64,000 bases of DNA from contig FOAY01000003.1 of NCBI GenBank assembly GCA_900109485.1, positions 176,399 through 240,398 of the forward strand, written 5' to 3'. Below, piece after piece: positions 40,754 through 50,172 of the stretch. The notes below the pieces were generated by a model. It was not told where the DNA came from. It worked only from the letters and a program-made list of their open reading frames with translations, and did no database searches. Made by a program: the position numbers and the translations under genes. The stretch is from Kosakonia sacchari. Lineage in GTDB: Bacteria; Pseudomonadota; Gammaproteobacteria; Enterobacterales; Enterobacteriaceae. Each line of letters begins with the position of its first letter. Positions within the stretch are counted from its first letter, which is position 1.

Positions 40754-40756
40754 TAA

Positions 40757-40797
40757 ACCGTCGTCTTTCGAACCGCAGGTGCGTTGGCTGCGGCGAT
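40757..40797. repeat. ERIC arm fragment
   Basis: CCGTCGTCTTTC (40758-40769) and GCAGGTGCGTTGGCTGC (about 40775-40793) repeat the left arm of the ERIC element at 32932, without the central ERIC palindrome. It runs directly into REP sequence, so this looks like a truncated ERIC joined to a BIME. Confidence 0.7.
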
Positions 40798-40913
40798 GAA
40801 ATGCCGGGTGGCGGCTGCGCCTTACCCAGCCTACACGCTGCTCTGTCGGCCTTACCCGGCCTACACGCTCTGTAGGCCGGATAAGGCGTTTACGCCGCCA
40901 TCCGGCAATCAGC
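40798..40913. repeat. REP/BIME array between ybiV and pflF
   Basis: Several REP units in both orientations: AATGCCGGGTGGCGGCTGCG with CCTTACCCAGCCTACACGC, then GGCCTTACCCGGCCTACACG, then TGTAGGCCGGATAAGGCG with CGCCATCCGGCAATCAG. The TCCGGCAATCAG end is the apparent seed of the tandem repeat that follows. Confidence 0.82.
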
Positions 40914-40978
40914 CATGGCAATCAGCCATGGCAATCAGTCATGGCAATCAGTCATGGCAATCAGTCATGGCAATCAGT
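40914..40978. repeat. Five-copy 13-bp tandem repeat
   Basis: CATGGCAATCAG(C/T) repeats five times without interruption (40914-40978). On both sides lies the 15-bp relative CATCCGGCAATCAG-, the end of a REP. The units differ only at the last base. This is a likely site of slipped-strand length variation; it lies 16 bp past the pflF stop. Confidence 0.9.
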
Positions 40979-40993
40979 CATCCGGCAATCACA

Positions 40994-43426
40994 TTACAAA
41001 GTGTGTTCGGTGCGGGCGATAATGTCGTCCTGCGCATCCGGCGACAGGGCGGTGAAGAACGCCGAATACCCCGCCACGCGCACCACTAAATCGCGGTACT
41101 GATCCGGATGCTTTTTCGCTTCCAGCAGCGTCTCGCGCGAGACAATGTTGTACTGAATATGCCAGCCCTTATGCACTTCAAAGAAGGTGCGCAGCAGCAC
41201 CATCAGTTTCTGCTTATCGCTCTCGTTTTCCAGCGTTGCCGGGTTCAGTTTCTGGTTCAACAGCACGCCGCCGAGGATCGCTTCGACCGGCAGTTTACCC
41301 ACCGAACTGATGACCGCCGTCGGGCCGAGATGATCGGTACCGGAAGCGGGACTTGCACCTTCCGCCAGCGGGGTGTGCGCTTTGCGGCCATCCGGCGTCG
41401 CCATGGTGGCGGCACCAAATGGCACGTTGGCGGAAATCGACGACGTTCCGGCGTAGTAATTGCCGCCAATCGGGCCGCGGCCATAGCGCGGATTATGGTA
41501 CTGTTTCAACTCGTCGATATAGGTCTGATAGGCGCGCACCAGCAGGTTATCCACGCTGTCATCGTCGTTACCGTATTTCGGCGCGATGTTCACCAGCCGC
41601 TGGCGCAGTTGTTCGTGCGTCAGGCCGTCAAAATCCGCTGCCAGCGCTTCTGCCAGTTGCTGCTGCCCGATGACACCCTGATCAAAGACCAGTTTTTTCA
41701 CCGCAGCCAGGCTGTTGCCGAGGTTGGCGATGCCGACCTGCAAACCGGAGACCCAGTCATACTTCGCGCCGCCCTGTTTGATGCTTTTCGCCCGTTCGAT
41801 GCAGTCGTCAACCAGCGCCGAGCAGAGAATATCCGGCACGTTCTTTTCCAGCATGGTATCGACGACATACTCGATCTCGATGGATTTACGCGTGTAATAA
41901 CGGATCTGCCGATCCCACGCCTGCATCACTTCATCAAATGCCGCAAAGTTACCGGCGGAAAGCGCTTTGCTCTGCGGCAGGAAGATCTTGCCGCTGGTGG
42001 CGTCGCGACCGCCTTCCAGCGCGGCCAGCATCACGCGGGCAAAGTTGATAAAACTCATGCCGGTGCAGCGGTAGCCCCATTTGCCGCCGACCGCGGTTTC
42101 GATACAGCCAATCGCGGCATAGTCGTAGGCATCGGCCGTTTCAACGCCCAGTTTGATAAATTCCGGGATCACAATTTCGTCGTTATTGAACGCCGGCATG
42201 CCGAAGCCGCAGCGGATCACCTGCACGCAGGCATCGAGGAAGTCGTTGCTCATTCCGGCGTGGTAACGCACGCTCAGGTTCGGCTGCGTGGAGCGCAGAC
42301 GACCGCAGGATTCGAGAATCGCGTACGACAGCGGGTTTACCGCATCCTGCGCTGTGCCGTTAACCCACTGCTGCCCGCCGATGGTGACGTTCTGGTACAG
42401 CGGGCTTCCCGCCGACGCTTTCGAGTGCGAGCCGGAACGGATCTTATTCACTTCCAGCAGCTTCAGCCAGCAACTGTGCAGCAGCTCAATGGCATCTTCC
42501 CGTTGCAGTGACTGTTGCAGTTCAACATCGCGGCGGTAGTAGGGATAGAGATACTGATCCATGCGGCCGAACGAGACCGAGTGGCCGTTGGATTCAATCT
42601 GCAAAATCAACTGGATAAAGTAGCAAAGCTGCAATGCCTGCCAGAAAGTTTTCGGCGGTTGATGGGCAATAATCAGGCAGTTTTCCGCCATCGCCAGCAG
42701 TTCGTCGCGACGGCTTTGGCGCGTTTCTTCCCCCGCCATTTTTCGCGCCAGATCGGCAAAACGCTCAATATGCAGGCTCACCGCTTCAAGCACGATATCG
42801 ATCGCTTTCAGGAACTGGTCGCCGTGCAGATCGTCAAGCACCGTCAGGTTGATGCGCGTGCGGCGTTCATCCACTTTATGCCGCAGACCATCCAGCCCTT
42901 TCTCCAGCAGCAGCGGGAAGTTGACGGCGAGGTGCGCATCGCCGGAGGTCATATTGCCTTCGGCTTTAATAATGCCGGTGTCGAGCAGCGCTTTTTGTTC
43001 GTCGGTAAACATGCCGTAGCAACGATCCTGCACCGTCTGGCCGCGCCACCACGGGCAGATCTCATGCAGTATGCGCTTGTTCTCTTCGCTGACGGCAAAA
43101 CCGGCACCGGGGCGATCCGCCAGTTCGTCGATCTCTTTTTCAATCCACGAAACGGTGTATTCCGGGAAGATCGGTGCGGCGCGAACTTCGCTGGCCTGGT
43201 TGCCGATAATCAACTCGTCATGCTTGATCCAGATGGTGCGCTGCGCCAGATGGTGCGCCAGTGCCAGCGCGCGACGCACCGGCAGCGGTTTATCCATATT
43301 CTGCTGATAAACCTCAGTGTAATGACGGGCGCGCTCGGTGCAGACCGGCGGTTTAACAATGTGGACCAGCGCCGTTTTATGCGCTTTGATGCGGTCAGTC
43401 AGCGTGTTCAGTTGCAGTGTAGTCAT
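40994..43426 (-). CDS. pflF: Glycyl radical enzyme PflF (YbiW), dehydratase-like
   Basis: An 810-residue glycyl radical enzyme annotated as a pyruvate formate-lyase homologue. The glycyl radical motif is RVAGYSAFF near the C-terminus (Gly786). The active site reads AAIGCIETAV (Cys441, Glu443): a single Cys followed by x-Glu, as in glycerol and other diol dehydratases, and not the Cys-Cys of pyruvate formate-lyase. The PFL annotation may therefore be misleading. It is encoded 4 bp after the stop of its activase, pflE, on the same strand. Function would be anaerobic; substrate is unknown. Confidence 0.94.
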   Translation of the reverse strand: MTTLQLNTLTDRIKAHKTALVHIVKPPVCTERARHYTEVYQQNMDKPLPVRRALALAHHLAQRTIWIKHDELIIGNQASEVRAAPIFPEYTVSWIEKEIDELADRPGAGFAVSEENKRILHEICPWWRGQTVQDRCYGMFTDEQKALLDTGIIKAEGNMTSGDAHLAVNFPLLLEKGLDGLRHKVDERRTRINLTVLDDLHGDQFLKAIDIVLEAVSLHIERFADLARKMAGEETRQSRRDELLAMAENCLIIAHQPPKTFWQALQLCYFIQLILQIESNGHSVSFGRMDQYLYPYYRRDVELQQSLQREDAIELLHSCWLKLLEVNKIRSGSHSKASAGSPLYQNVTIGGQQWVNGTAQDAVNPLSYAILESCGRLRSTQPNLSVRYHAGMSNDFLDACVQVIRCGFGMPAFNNDEIVIPEFIKLGVETADAYDYAAIGCIETAVGGKWGYRCTGMSFINFARVMLAALEGGRDATSGKIFLPQSKALSAGNFAAFDEVMQAWDRQIRYYTRKSIEIEYVVDTMLEKNVPDILCSALVDDCIERAKSIKQGGAKYDWVSGLQVGIANLGNSLAAVKKLVFDQGVIGQQQLAEALAADFDGLTHEQLRQRLVNIAPKYGNDDDSVDNLLVRAYQTYIDELKQYHNPRYGRGPIGGNYYAGTSSISANVPFGAATMATPDGRKAHTPLAEGASPASGTDHLGPTAVISSVGKLPVEAILGGVLLNQKLNPATLENESDKQKLMVLLRTFFEVHKGWHIQYNIVSRETLLEAKKHPDQYRDLVVRVAGYSAFFTALSPDAQDDIIARTEHTL

Positions 43427-43430
43427 GATG

Positions 43431-44330
43431 TTATCCTCGTAATGTCGCCGTCAGCCCTTTCTGGCTGGCAAAATCCTCGGCAAACGCCAGCAGTTGCGGG
43501 GCGTCGAGCGGCTTTTCAGGGGCGGTGTAGGGTTCGCCAAGCAGGTGATACTTGTTCATGCCCAGCGTGTGATAAGGCAAAAAATGGATGTCGCTGACGT
43601 TCAGCTCGTCGGCGGCAAAGGTGGTAATGGCTTTGATCGACGCTTCGTCAGCGTTAAAACCGGGGATCAGCGGCACGCGGATGGTCATCTTTTTTCCCGC
43701 CTGCACCAGCCGTTTCAGGTTGTCGAGCACGCGCCTGGCCGATCCGCCGGTCCACTGACGAAACACAGCCTCATCAACGTGCTTCAAATCCGCCAGGAAC
43801 AGATCAATATAAGGCAGAGAAGGTTCGATATAGCGCCACGGCACATGCAGGCAGGTTTCCACCGCCGTATGAATACCCTGCTGATGGCTGCTTTGCAGCA
43901 GCGCCTGCGCCAGTTGCGGGTTCATAAACGGTTCGCCGCCGGAAAGGGTAATACCGCCGCCGCTGCGCAGGTAAAAGGGTTTATCGCGCAGCACGGCGGC
44001 CATGATTTCATCAACGCTTTGCGTTTCGCCGCAGACGCTCAGCGCCTGGGTCGGGCAGCAATCGGTCAGGGCGTTAAGCTGCGCATCGTTTAGCTTTTCC
44101 CGGTGGATCAGCAAACCGTTCAGCGCACGCTCAATGACCTGCGGCGCGGCTTGCTGACACAAATCGCAGCCTGCAAGGCACAGACGCTCATCAAACAGCA
44201 GGTCGCGCGTGCGGGAGCGGCTTTCCGGGTTCTGGCACCAGCGGCAGCTCAGCGAACAGCCCTTCAGAAAGACCACCGTACGAATGCCGGGGCCATCATG
44301 GGTGGAATAGCGCTGAATATTGAAAATCAT
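43431..44330 (-). CDS. pflE: Glycyl radical enzyme activating enzyme PflE (YbiY)
   Basis: A 299-residue radical SAM activase that installs the glycyl radical on PflF. The SAM iron-sulfur motif is [15 protein letters not shown] (CxxxCxxC, about residues 25-32). An inserted ferredoxin-like Cys cluster follows ([10 protein letters not shown] ... [12 protein letters not shown]), typical of activases of non-PFL glycyl radical enzymes. [16 protein letters not shown] is the SAM-contacting GGEP motif. It lies 4 bp ahead of pflF and is divergent from fsaA across 135 bp that contain the shared CTTTCGAATGAAAG motif. Confidence 0.95.
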   Translation of the reverse strand: MIFNIQRYSTHDGPGIRTVVFLKGCSLSCRWCQNPESRSRTRDLLFDERLCLAGCDLCQQAAPQVIERALNGLLIHREKLNDAQLNALTDCCPTQALSVCGETQSVDEIMAAVLRDKPFYLRSGGGITLSGGEPFMNPQLAQALLQSSHQQGIHTAVETCLHVPWRYIEPSLPYIDLFLADLKHVDEAVFRQWTGGSARRVLDNLKRLVQAGKKMTIRVPLIPGFNADEASIKAITTFAADELNVSDIHFLPYHTLGMNKYHLLGEPYTAPEKPLDAPQLLAFAEDFASQKGLTATLRG

Positions 44331-44366
44331 AACCTGCCTCCGTTATTTCATATGAATAGTAAATTA

Positions 44367-44380
44367 CTTTCGAATGAAAG
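44367..44380. promoter_or_regulatory. Shared motif copy 3 (pflE / fsaA divergent region)
   Basis: CTTTCGAATGAAAG is the exact reverse complement of the copy at 39711-39724. It lies 37 bp upstream of pflE and 86 bp upstream of fsaA, a position from which one protein could control both transcripts. Confidence 0.6.
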
Positions 44381-44465
44381 TTATTTTGATAAAGGTCAAC
44401 TCTTCGGCAGGTTGTTGCGTGATAGCGTTAAAGCATGCGAAAACTCACACTTTCAGGTGAAAACG

Positions 44466-45128
44466 ATGGAACTCTATCTTGATACCTCTGATGTCGCGGC
44501 AGTGAAGAAACTGGCGCGTATCTTCCCACTGGCGGGCGTGACCACGAACCCCAGCATTGTCGCCAGCGGCGCTACGCCAATTGAGAAACTGCTGCCCGCC
44601 TTGTATGAGGCGCTGGACGGCCGCGGGCGGCTGTTTGCCCAGGTACTGGCGAATGACGCTGACGGAATGGTGGCCGAAGCGCGTAAGCTGCGGGAAATGG
44701 TCGCCGATCTGGTGGTGAAAGTGCCGGTGACGGCAGAAGGCCTGGCGGCGATTAAGCGCTTAAAAGCGGAAGGTATTCCGACGCTCGGCACCGCCGTTTA
44801 CGGCGCAGCGCAGGGATTGCTGGCGGCGCTGGCGGGCGCGGAGTATATCGCACCGTATGTTAACCGCGTGGATGCGCAGGGCGGCGATGGAATTCAGACC
44901 GTGACGGAGTTGCAGCGCCTGCTCACGCTGCATGCGCCGCAGTCGAAAGTGCTGGCGGCGAGCTTTAAAACACCGCGCCAGGCGCTGGATTGCCTGCTGG
45001 CGGGCTGTGAATCGATTACCTTGCCGCTGGATGTGGCGCAGCAGATGATTGCCGCTCCGGCGGTAAGTGCGGCAGTCGAGAAGTTTGAACAGGACTGGCT
45101 GGCGGCCTTTGGGCGCGTCACGCTCTGA
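44466..45128 (+). CDS. fsaA: Fructose-6-phosphate aldolase FsaA
   Basis: A 220-residue class I aldolase of the transaldolase-like family, which cleaves fructose 6-phosphate to dihydroxyacetone and glyceraldehyde 3-phosphate and accepts many donors. [16 protein letters not shown] opens the protein; VTTNPSIVA is the family motif; the Schiff-base lysine is Lys85 in [12 protein letters not shown]. Length equals that of E. coli FsaA. The reading frame is open far upstream, but the homologous start and the position relative to pflE support 44466. It ends before a REP-like element and faces moeB. Confidence 0.96.
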   Translation: MELYLDTSDVAAVKKLARIFPLAGVTTNPSIVASGATPIEKLLPALYEALDGRGRLFAQVLANDADGMVAEARKLREMVADLVVKVPVTAEGLAAIKRLKAEGIPTLGTAVYGAAQGLLAALAGAEYIAPYVNRVDAQGGDGIQTVTELQRLLTLHAPQSKVLAASFKTPRQALDCLLAGCESITLPLDVAQQMIAAPAVSAAVEKFEQDWLAAFGRVTL

Positions 45129-45131
45129 GTG

Positions 45132-45166
45132 ATAAGCCGGGTGGCGCAGCGCCATCCGGCACTGGC
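45132..45166. repeat. Single REP-like hairpin
   Basis: AAGCCGGGTGGCG and CGCCATCCGGC form a REP-type stem between the convergent fsaA and moeB genes. It may act as their common terminator. Confidence 0.6.
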
Positions 45167-45167
45167 T

Positions 45168-45917
45168 TCAGCCGCCGCATACCTCGCAGGCAGGATTTCG
45201 CGGCAGTTTCATTTCGCGGAACTGGCAGGTCATCGCATCATACATCACGATTTTCCCCGCCGCTGGCGTGCCATAGTGCGCCAGCACTTTTATCGCTTCC
45301 ATCGCCTGCAACGAACCAATCACGCCCACTAATGGCGCCATCACCCCGGCTTCGACGCAGGTCAGCGCGTTTTCGCCAAACAGGCGGCTCAGACAGCGGT
45401 AGCAGGGGGTATTTTCTTGCCAGGTAAAGACGCTTACCTGCCCCTCCATACGAATGGCCGCGCCGGAAACCAGTGGCACTTTATGCTGAAAACAGCCCGC
45501 GTTGAGTTGATTGCGAATGGCGACATTATCGGTGCAGTCCAGCACCAGGTCATGGGCGGCGATCTGCGCGAACAGCGCCGCTTCATCCAGCAGCGCATTG
45601 ATGGCGGTGTACTGCACGTGCGGGTTAATGCGCAGCAGCGATTCGCGGGCGGAATCCACTTTCGCCACGCCGATATCTGCATCGCTGTGCAGCGTCTGGC
45701 GTTGCAGATTGGAGAGCGCCACGCTATCGAAGTCGAGCAGCGTCATCTGCCCAACGCCCGCCGCCGCCAGATACTGCGCGGCAGCGCAACCCAGACCGCC
45801 CAGGCCGACCACCAGCACGCGGGCGGCTTTTAACCGCTCCTGACCGTCAAAATCAAAACCGCGCAGAATGATCTGCCGGTTGTAGCGCATCATCTCCGCG
45901 TCGCTGAGTTCGACCAT
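45168..45917 (-). CDS. moeB: Molybdopterin-synthase adenylyltransferase MoeB
   Basis: A 249-residue E1-like enzyme that adenylates the C-terminus of MoaD for molybdopterin synthesis. The nucleotide-binding motif is VLVVGLGGLGCAAAQYLAAA (about residues 34-52). The catalytic Asp lies in LVLDCTDN, and zinc is held by two CxxC pairs: CYRC (about 171) and the C-terminal CEVCGG. It lies 2 bp after the moeA stop on the same strand, forming the moeAB operon. Confidence 0.97.
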   Translation of the reverse strand: MVELSDAEMMRYNRQIILRGFDFDGQERLKAARVLVVGLGGLGCAAAQYLAAAGVGQMTLLDFDSVALSNLQRQTLHSDADIGVAKVDSARESLLRINPHVQYTAINALLDEAALFAQIAAHDLVLDCTDNVAIRNQLNAGCFQHKVPLVSGAAIRMEGQVSVFTWQENTPCYRCLSRLFGENALTCVEAGVMAPLVGVIGSLQAMEAIKVLAHYGTPAAGKIVMYDAMTCQFREMKLPRNPACEVCGG

Positions 45918-45919
45918 CT

Positions 45920-47152
45920 TTAGCCTCCAAAGAGCGGGGTAAACAGCTCAACGTCCACCCATTCGCCTGCTTCGACATTGCCGCGCTCGCGCTCCAGCAC
46001 CACGAAACAGTTGCCCTGGCTGAAGGAGCTGAAAATGTGCGAACCCTGATGCCCGGTACTGCGCACTTCCAGCAAGCCATCTTCGGCCCGGCTTACTATG
46101 CCGCGCTGGAAATCGAGACGACCGGGGGTCTTTTTCAACCGTTCCACGGCGCGGGCACGAAAACGTAGCGGCTGGAAAGCGGCCGTATCGCCGCTCAGTT
46201 TCGCCAGCAGCGGCTGCACCAGTTGGTAGAAGGTGAGAACAGCGGAAACCGGATTGCCGGGCAGACCGCAGAACCAGCTGTGGCTCAGCTTGCCGAAGGC
46301 GAACGGTTTGCCGGGCTTGATCGCCAGCTTCCAGAAAGCGATTTCGCCCAGTTCGTCGAGGATGGTTTTGGTGTAATCAGCTTCGCCGACCGACACGCCG
46401 CCGGAGCTGATGACCACATCGGCCTGCTGATCGGCGGCAATAAAGGTCGCGCGCAGTTTTTCCGGATCGTCCGCAATAATGCCGAGGTTAATCACCTCGT
46501 AACCCAGCTGCGTCAGCATCAGGTGGATAGCCAGGCGGTTGGTGTCGTAAATCTGCCCATCGGCCAGAGGTTGCCCCGGCAGTTGCAGTTCGTCACCGGT
46601 AGAGAACAGCGCCACGCGCACTTTGCGCAGCACGGAAACTTCAGCAATGCCCAGCGACGCCAGCACCGGCAGCTCGGCAGCGGTCAACTTGGTACCGGCG
46701 CGAAACACCACGGCGTCTTTGGTGATATCTTCACCGGCCCTGCGGATGTTCTGATTTTCGCGTACCCCGGCGGTAAAGCGGATACCGGCGTCTGTTTGCT
46801 CGGTTTGTTCCTGCATCACGACGGCATCGCAACCGGCTGGAATCGGCGCGCCGGTCATAATGCGCACGCAAGTGCCCGCTGGCCACTCGCCTGTGAAAGG
46901 CTGCCCGGCAAAGGCTTTGCCCGCCACCGGTAAAGCGCTGCCATTATTGACATCGGCGATCCGCACGGCATAACCGTCCATCGCCGAGTTATCAAAACCG
47001 GGGACATTTAGCGGCGAGATAATATCTTCTGCCACCACGCGGCCAAAGCAGGCGATGAGCGGCAAGGTTTCGCTTTCCGTCAGCGGCGAAATGCGTGACA
47101 ACATCTGTGACAGGGCCGTCTCCAGTGAGATCAGGCCATTTGATGATTCCAT
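45920..47152 (-). CDS. moeA: Molybdopterin molybdotransferase MoeA
   Basis: A 410-residue enzyme that inserts molybdate into adenylated molybdopterin. The conserved N-terminal segment is [15 protein letters not shown] (about residues 52-66). Domain III, MogA-like, contains [17 protein letters not shown] and [17 protein letters not shown], with catalytic acidic residues. The start at 47152 ([14 protein letters not shown]) was preferred to an in-frame ATG 63 bp upstream because it matches the E. coli length of 411. It is divergent from iaaA across 163 bp. Confidence 0.96.
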   Translation of the reverse strand: MESSNGLISLETALSQMLSRISPLTESETLPLIACFGRVVAEDIISPLNVPGFDNSAMDGYAVRIADVNNGSALPVAGKAFAGQPFTGEWPAGTCVRIMTGAPIPAGCDAVVMQEQTEQTDAGIRFTAGVRENQNIRRAGEDITKDAVVFRAGTKLTAAELPVLASLGIAEVSVLRKVRVALFSTGDELQLPGQPLADGQIYDTNRLAIHLMLTQLGYEVINLGIIADDPEKLRATFIAADQQADVVISSGGVSVGEADYTKTILDELGEIAFWKLAIKPGKPFAFGKLSHSWFCGLPGNPVSAVLTFYQLVQPLLAKLSGDTAAFQPLRFRARAVERLKKTPGRLDFQRGIVSRAEDGLLEVRSTGHQGSHIFSSFSQGNCFVVLERERGNVEAGEWVDVELFTPLFGG

Positions 47153-47198
47153 ATTTACTGTCCTGCACAATGCGTTGAGGGGCACATTATGGCAGAAA

Positions 47199-47219
47199 AG
47201 GCGTGTCGCCAACACGCCT
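47199..47219. other. Inverted repeat in the moeA/iaaA divergent region
   Basis: AGGCGTGT (47199-47206) pairs with ACACGCCT (47212-47219). Two copies of TCGTTGTAA follow (about 47231 and 47255). They may be operator elements for either promoter; nothing decides which. Confidence 0.35.
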
Positions 47220-47315
47220 CGCGGCTACCTCGTTGTAATCACATTGCTTTACTTCGTTGTAACGAATTTCTATATTCAGAAATCGTCGGAAACGAAGAGA
47301 ACGCAGGCAGCACAA

Positions 47316-48257
47316 ATGGTGAAAGCGGTAATCGCAATACATGGCGGGGCGGGCGCGATCGCCCGTGCGCAGATGAGCCAGCAACAGGAGCTGCGTTATG
47401 TCGAGGCGCTCTCTTCGATTGTCGAAACCGGCCAGCGGATGCTGGAGGCGGGCGAAAGCGCGCTGGACGTGGTCACCGAAGCGGTGCGCCTGCTGGAAGA
47501 GTGCCCGCTATTTAACGCCGGGATCGGCGCGGTGTTCACCCGCGATGAAACCCACGAACTTGATGCCTGCGTGATGGATGGCAACACGCTGCACGCCGGG
47601 GCCGTTGCGGGCGTTAGCCGCCTGCGTAACCCGGTGCTGGCGGCGCGGCTGGTGATGGAGCAAAGTCCGCACGTATTAATGATTGGCGAAGGGGCGGAGA
47701 AGTTCGCCTTTTCGCACGGTATGGCCGAGGTTTCGCCGGAGATCTTCTCCACGCCGGAACGTTTCCAGCAACTGTTGCAGGCGCGGGAAAACGGGCAAAC
47801 GGTGCTCGATCATGGCTCTGCGCCGCTCGATGAGAGCAAAAAATTCGGTACTGTCGGTGCGGTGGCGCTCGATAAACAGGGGAACCTGGCGGCCGCGACC
47901 TCTACCGGTGGTATGACCAATAAATTGCCGGGGCGCGTTGGCGACAGCCCATTGCCGGGCGCCGGGTGTTATGCCAATAACGCCAGCGTGGCGGTCTCCT
48001 GTACCGGCACCGGCGAAGTCTTTATCCGCACGCTGGCGGCGTACGATATTGCGGCGCTGATGGACTACGGCGGGTTAAGCCTGCACGAGGCCTGCGAAGC
48101 GGTGGTGATGGATAAACTCCCGGCGCTCAGCGGCAGCGGTGGGCTGATTGCTATGGATCGTGAAGGTAATGTGGCATTGCCGTTTAACAGTGAAGGGATG
48201 TACCGCGCCTGGGGCTATGCCGGCGATGCGCCGAGCGTAGGCATTTATCGTGAATAA
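47316..48257 (+). CDS. iaaA: Isoaspartyl peptidase / L-asparaginase IaaA
   Basis: A 313-residue Ntn-hydrolase proenzyme that removes isoaspartyl residues from dipeptides and hydrolyses asparagine. It self-cleaves before Thr179 in [12 protein letters not shown] to give the two subunits. [11 protein letters not shown] opens the chain, and [20 protein letters not shown] is the substrate-binding segment. It is eight residues shorter at the C-terminus than E. coli IaaA. The start at 47316 was chosen by homology; the frame is open 261 bp upstream without support. It heads the iaaA-gsiABCD operon, linking peptide cleavage to glutathione and peptide uptake. Confidence 0.95.
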   Translation: MVKAVIAIHGGAGAIARAQMSQQQELRYVEALSSIVETGQRMLEAGESALDVVTEAVRLLEECPLFNAGIGAVFTRDETHELDACVMDGNTLHAGAVAGVSRLRNPVLAARLVMEQSPHVLMIGEGAEKFAFSHGMAEVSPEIFSTPERFQQLLQARENGQTVLDHGSAPLDESKKFGTVGAVALDKQGNLAAATSTGGMTNKLPGRVGDSPLPGAGCYANNASVAVSCTGTGEVFIRTLAAYDIAALMDYGGLSLHEACEAVVMDKLPALSGSGGLIAMDREGNVALPFNSEGMYRAWGYAGDAPSVGIYRE

Positions 48258-48267
48258 GGAGAGCGGG

Positions 48268-50139
48268 GTGGTGCACGGGGTTGAGACAGATGCCGATGTG
48301 GTGCTGGATGTCAGCAACCTGAATATCGGTTTTCGTGATGAAAAAGAGCTGACCCCGGCGGTACGTCACCTTTCATTCTCCCTGAAGCGTGGCGAAACGC
48401 TGGCGATTGTCGGCGAGTCCGGCTCCGGTAAATCGGTGACGGCGCTGTCGCTGTTACGCCTGATTGAACAGGCGGGCGGTGAGGTGAGCTGCGATCATAT
48501 GCGCCTGACGCGGCGCAATCGCCAGAAAGTGGATCTGACCCGCCTCTCTTCGTCGCAGATGCGCAGCGTGCGCGGCGCCGACATTGCGATGATTTTTCAG
48601 GAGCCGATGACCTCGCTCAACCCGGTTTTTCCGGTGGGCGAGCAGATTGCCGAGTCGATTCGCCTGCACCAGCGGTTGGGGCGTGAAGATGCGATGATCG
48701 AAGCGCGGCGCATGCTCGACCTGGTGCGCATTCCGGAGTCGCAGGCCATTTTATCCAGCTTCCCGCATCAGCTTTCCGGCGGCATGCGCCAGCGGGTGAT
48801 GATTGCCATGGCGCTGTCGTGTCGCCCGGCGGTGCTGATCGCCGACGAGCCGACCACCGCGCTGGATGTCACGATCCAGGCGCAGATCCTGCAACTGATC
48901 GCAGTGCTGCAAAAAGAGATGTCGATGGGCGTGATTTTTATCACTCACGATATGGGCGTGGTGGCGGATGTCGCCGATCGGGTTCTGGTAATGAACGATG
49001 GCGAAGCGGTGGAGACCGGCACGGTAGATCAGGTTTTCAATGCGCCGTCGCATCCTTATACCAAAGCGCTGCTGGCCGCTGTGCCCAAACTCGGCGCGAT
49101 GAACGGCAGCAACCTGCCGCGCCGTTTTCCATTGATTTCCATGAAAAACCCTCAGTATCGGGAAGCGGAAACCGAGCAGAATACCGTGGTGCCGGGCGAG
49201 CCGATTTTGCAGGTGCGCGATCTGGAAGCGCGCTTTCCGCTGCGCAGTGGCATTCTCAACCGCGTGACCAAAGAGGTGCATGCGGTGGAAGGCGTCAGCT
49301 TTGATCTCTGGCCGGGCGAAACGCTGTCGCTGGTCGGTGAATCCGGCTGCGGAAAGTCAACCACCGGGCGGGCGCTGCTGCGGCTGGTGGAGAGTCAGGG
49401 CGGTTCGATTATCTTTAACGGCCAGCGGATCGACACGCTGCCGGACAGCAAATTGAAACAGGTGCGTCGCGATATTCAGTTTATTTTCCAGGATCCTTAT
49501 GCTTCGCTGGATCCCCGCCAGACGGTGGGCGATTCGATTATTGAGCCGCTGCGGGTGCACAATTTATTGGCGGAAAAAGAGGGGCATCAGCGGATTGAGT
49601 GGCTGCTGGAACGCGTCGGCCTGAAACCGGAGCACGCCTGGCGCTATCCCCATGAATTTTCCGGCGGCCAGCGGCAGCGCATCTGCATTGCCCGCGCGCT
49701 GGCGCTGAACCCGCGCGTAGTGGTAGCGGATGAATCGGTCTCGGCGCTGGATGTCTCCATCCGCGCGCAGATCATCAATTTATTGCTCGATCTTCAGCGT
49801 GACATGGGGATCGCGTTCCTGTTTATTTCCCATGATATGGCGGTGGTGGAGCGCATCAGCCACCGGGTGGCGGTAATGTACCTTGGGCAGATTGTTGAGA
49901 TTGGCCCGCGCCGCGCGGTATTCGAAAACCCGCAACACCCTTATACGCGCAAATTAATGTCGGCGGTTCCGGTGGCCGATCCTGCGCATACCCATGCGCA
50001 AAGAGTGCTGTTATCTGATGACATGCCCAGCAATATCCGCAAGCGCGGCGAGTCGATGCAACGCGTGCAGTTGCAGAACGTGGGGCCGGGGCACTATGTT
50101 GCCCGTTCCACGCCTGGCAGTACGCAGTCCCGTTTTTAA
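48268..50139 (+). CDS. gsiA: Glutathione ABC transporter ATP-binding protein GsiA
   Basis: A double-ATPase of about 623 residues. The first domain has GESGSGKSV and the second [11 protein letters not shown], with signatures [15 protein letters not shown] and [15 protein letters not shown] and Walker [12 protein letters not shown] and [11 protein letters not shown]; the second has Ser where the Pro usually is. It powers glutathione import with GsiBCD. The start is uncertain: GTG at 48268 lies 8 bp after AAGGAG and is preferred; GTG at 48271 is equally possible, and GTG at 48250 would overlap the iaaA stop. Confidence 0.93.
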   Translation: MVHGVETDADVVLDVSNLNIGFRDEKELTPAVRHLSFSLKRGETLAIVGESGSGKSVTALSLLRLIEQAGGEVSCDHMRLTRRNRQKVDLTRLSSSQMRSVRGADIAMIFQEPMTSLNPVFPVGEQIAESIRLHQRLGREDAMIEARRMLDLVRIPESQAILSSFPHQLSGGMRQRVMIAMALSCRPAVLIADEPTTALDVTIQAQILQLIAVLQKEMSMGVIFITHDMGVVADVADRVLVMNDGEAVETGTVDQVFNAPSHPYTKALLAAVPKLGAMNGSNLPRRFPLISMKNPQYREAETEQNTVVPGEPILQVRDLEARFPLRSGILNRVTKEVHAVEGVSFDLWPGETLSLVGESGCGKSTTGRALLRLVESQGGSIIFNGQRIDTLPDSKLKQVRRDIQFIFQDPYASLDPRQTVGDSIIEPLRVHNLLAEKEGHQRIEWLLERVGLKPEHAWRYPHEFSGGQRQRICIARALALNPRVVVADESVSALDVSIRAQIINLLLDLQRDMGIAFLFISHDMAVVERISHRVAVMYLGQIVEIGPRRAVFENPQHPYTRKLMSAVPVADPAHTHAQRVLLSDDMPSNIRKRGESMQRVQLQNVGPGHYVARSTPGSTQSRF

Positions 50140-50172
50140 CTGAGCAGTGGCAGGGTTATTCAGGAGAGCAAC

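Noticed and set aside
40670..40921. 84-codon N-terminal extension of YbiV
   Set aside because: It is encoded by REP and ERIC-derived DNA; the homologous start at 40669 has a ribosome-binding site and gives the known length.
40914..40978. Possible CRISPR-like array
   Set aside because: The 13-bp units are directly adjacent with no spacers and no cas genes; it is a simple tandem repeat.
41108..42511. 467-codon open frame antisense to pflF
   Set aside because: A shadow of the highly conserved pflF frame, with no homology-like motifs.
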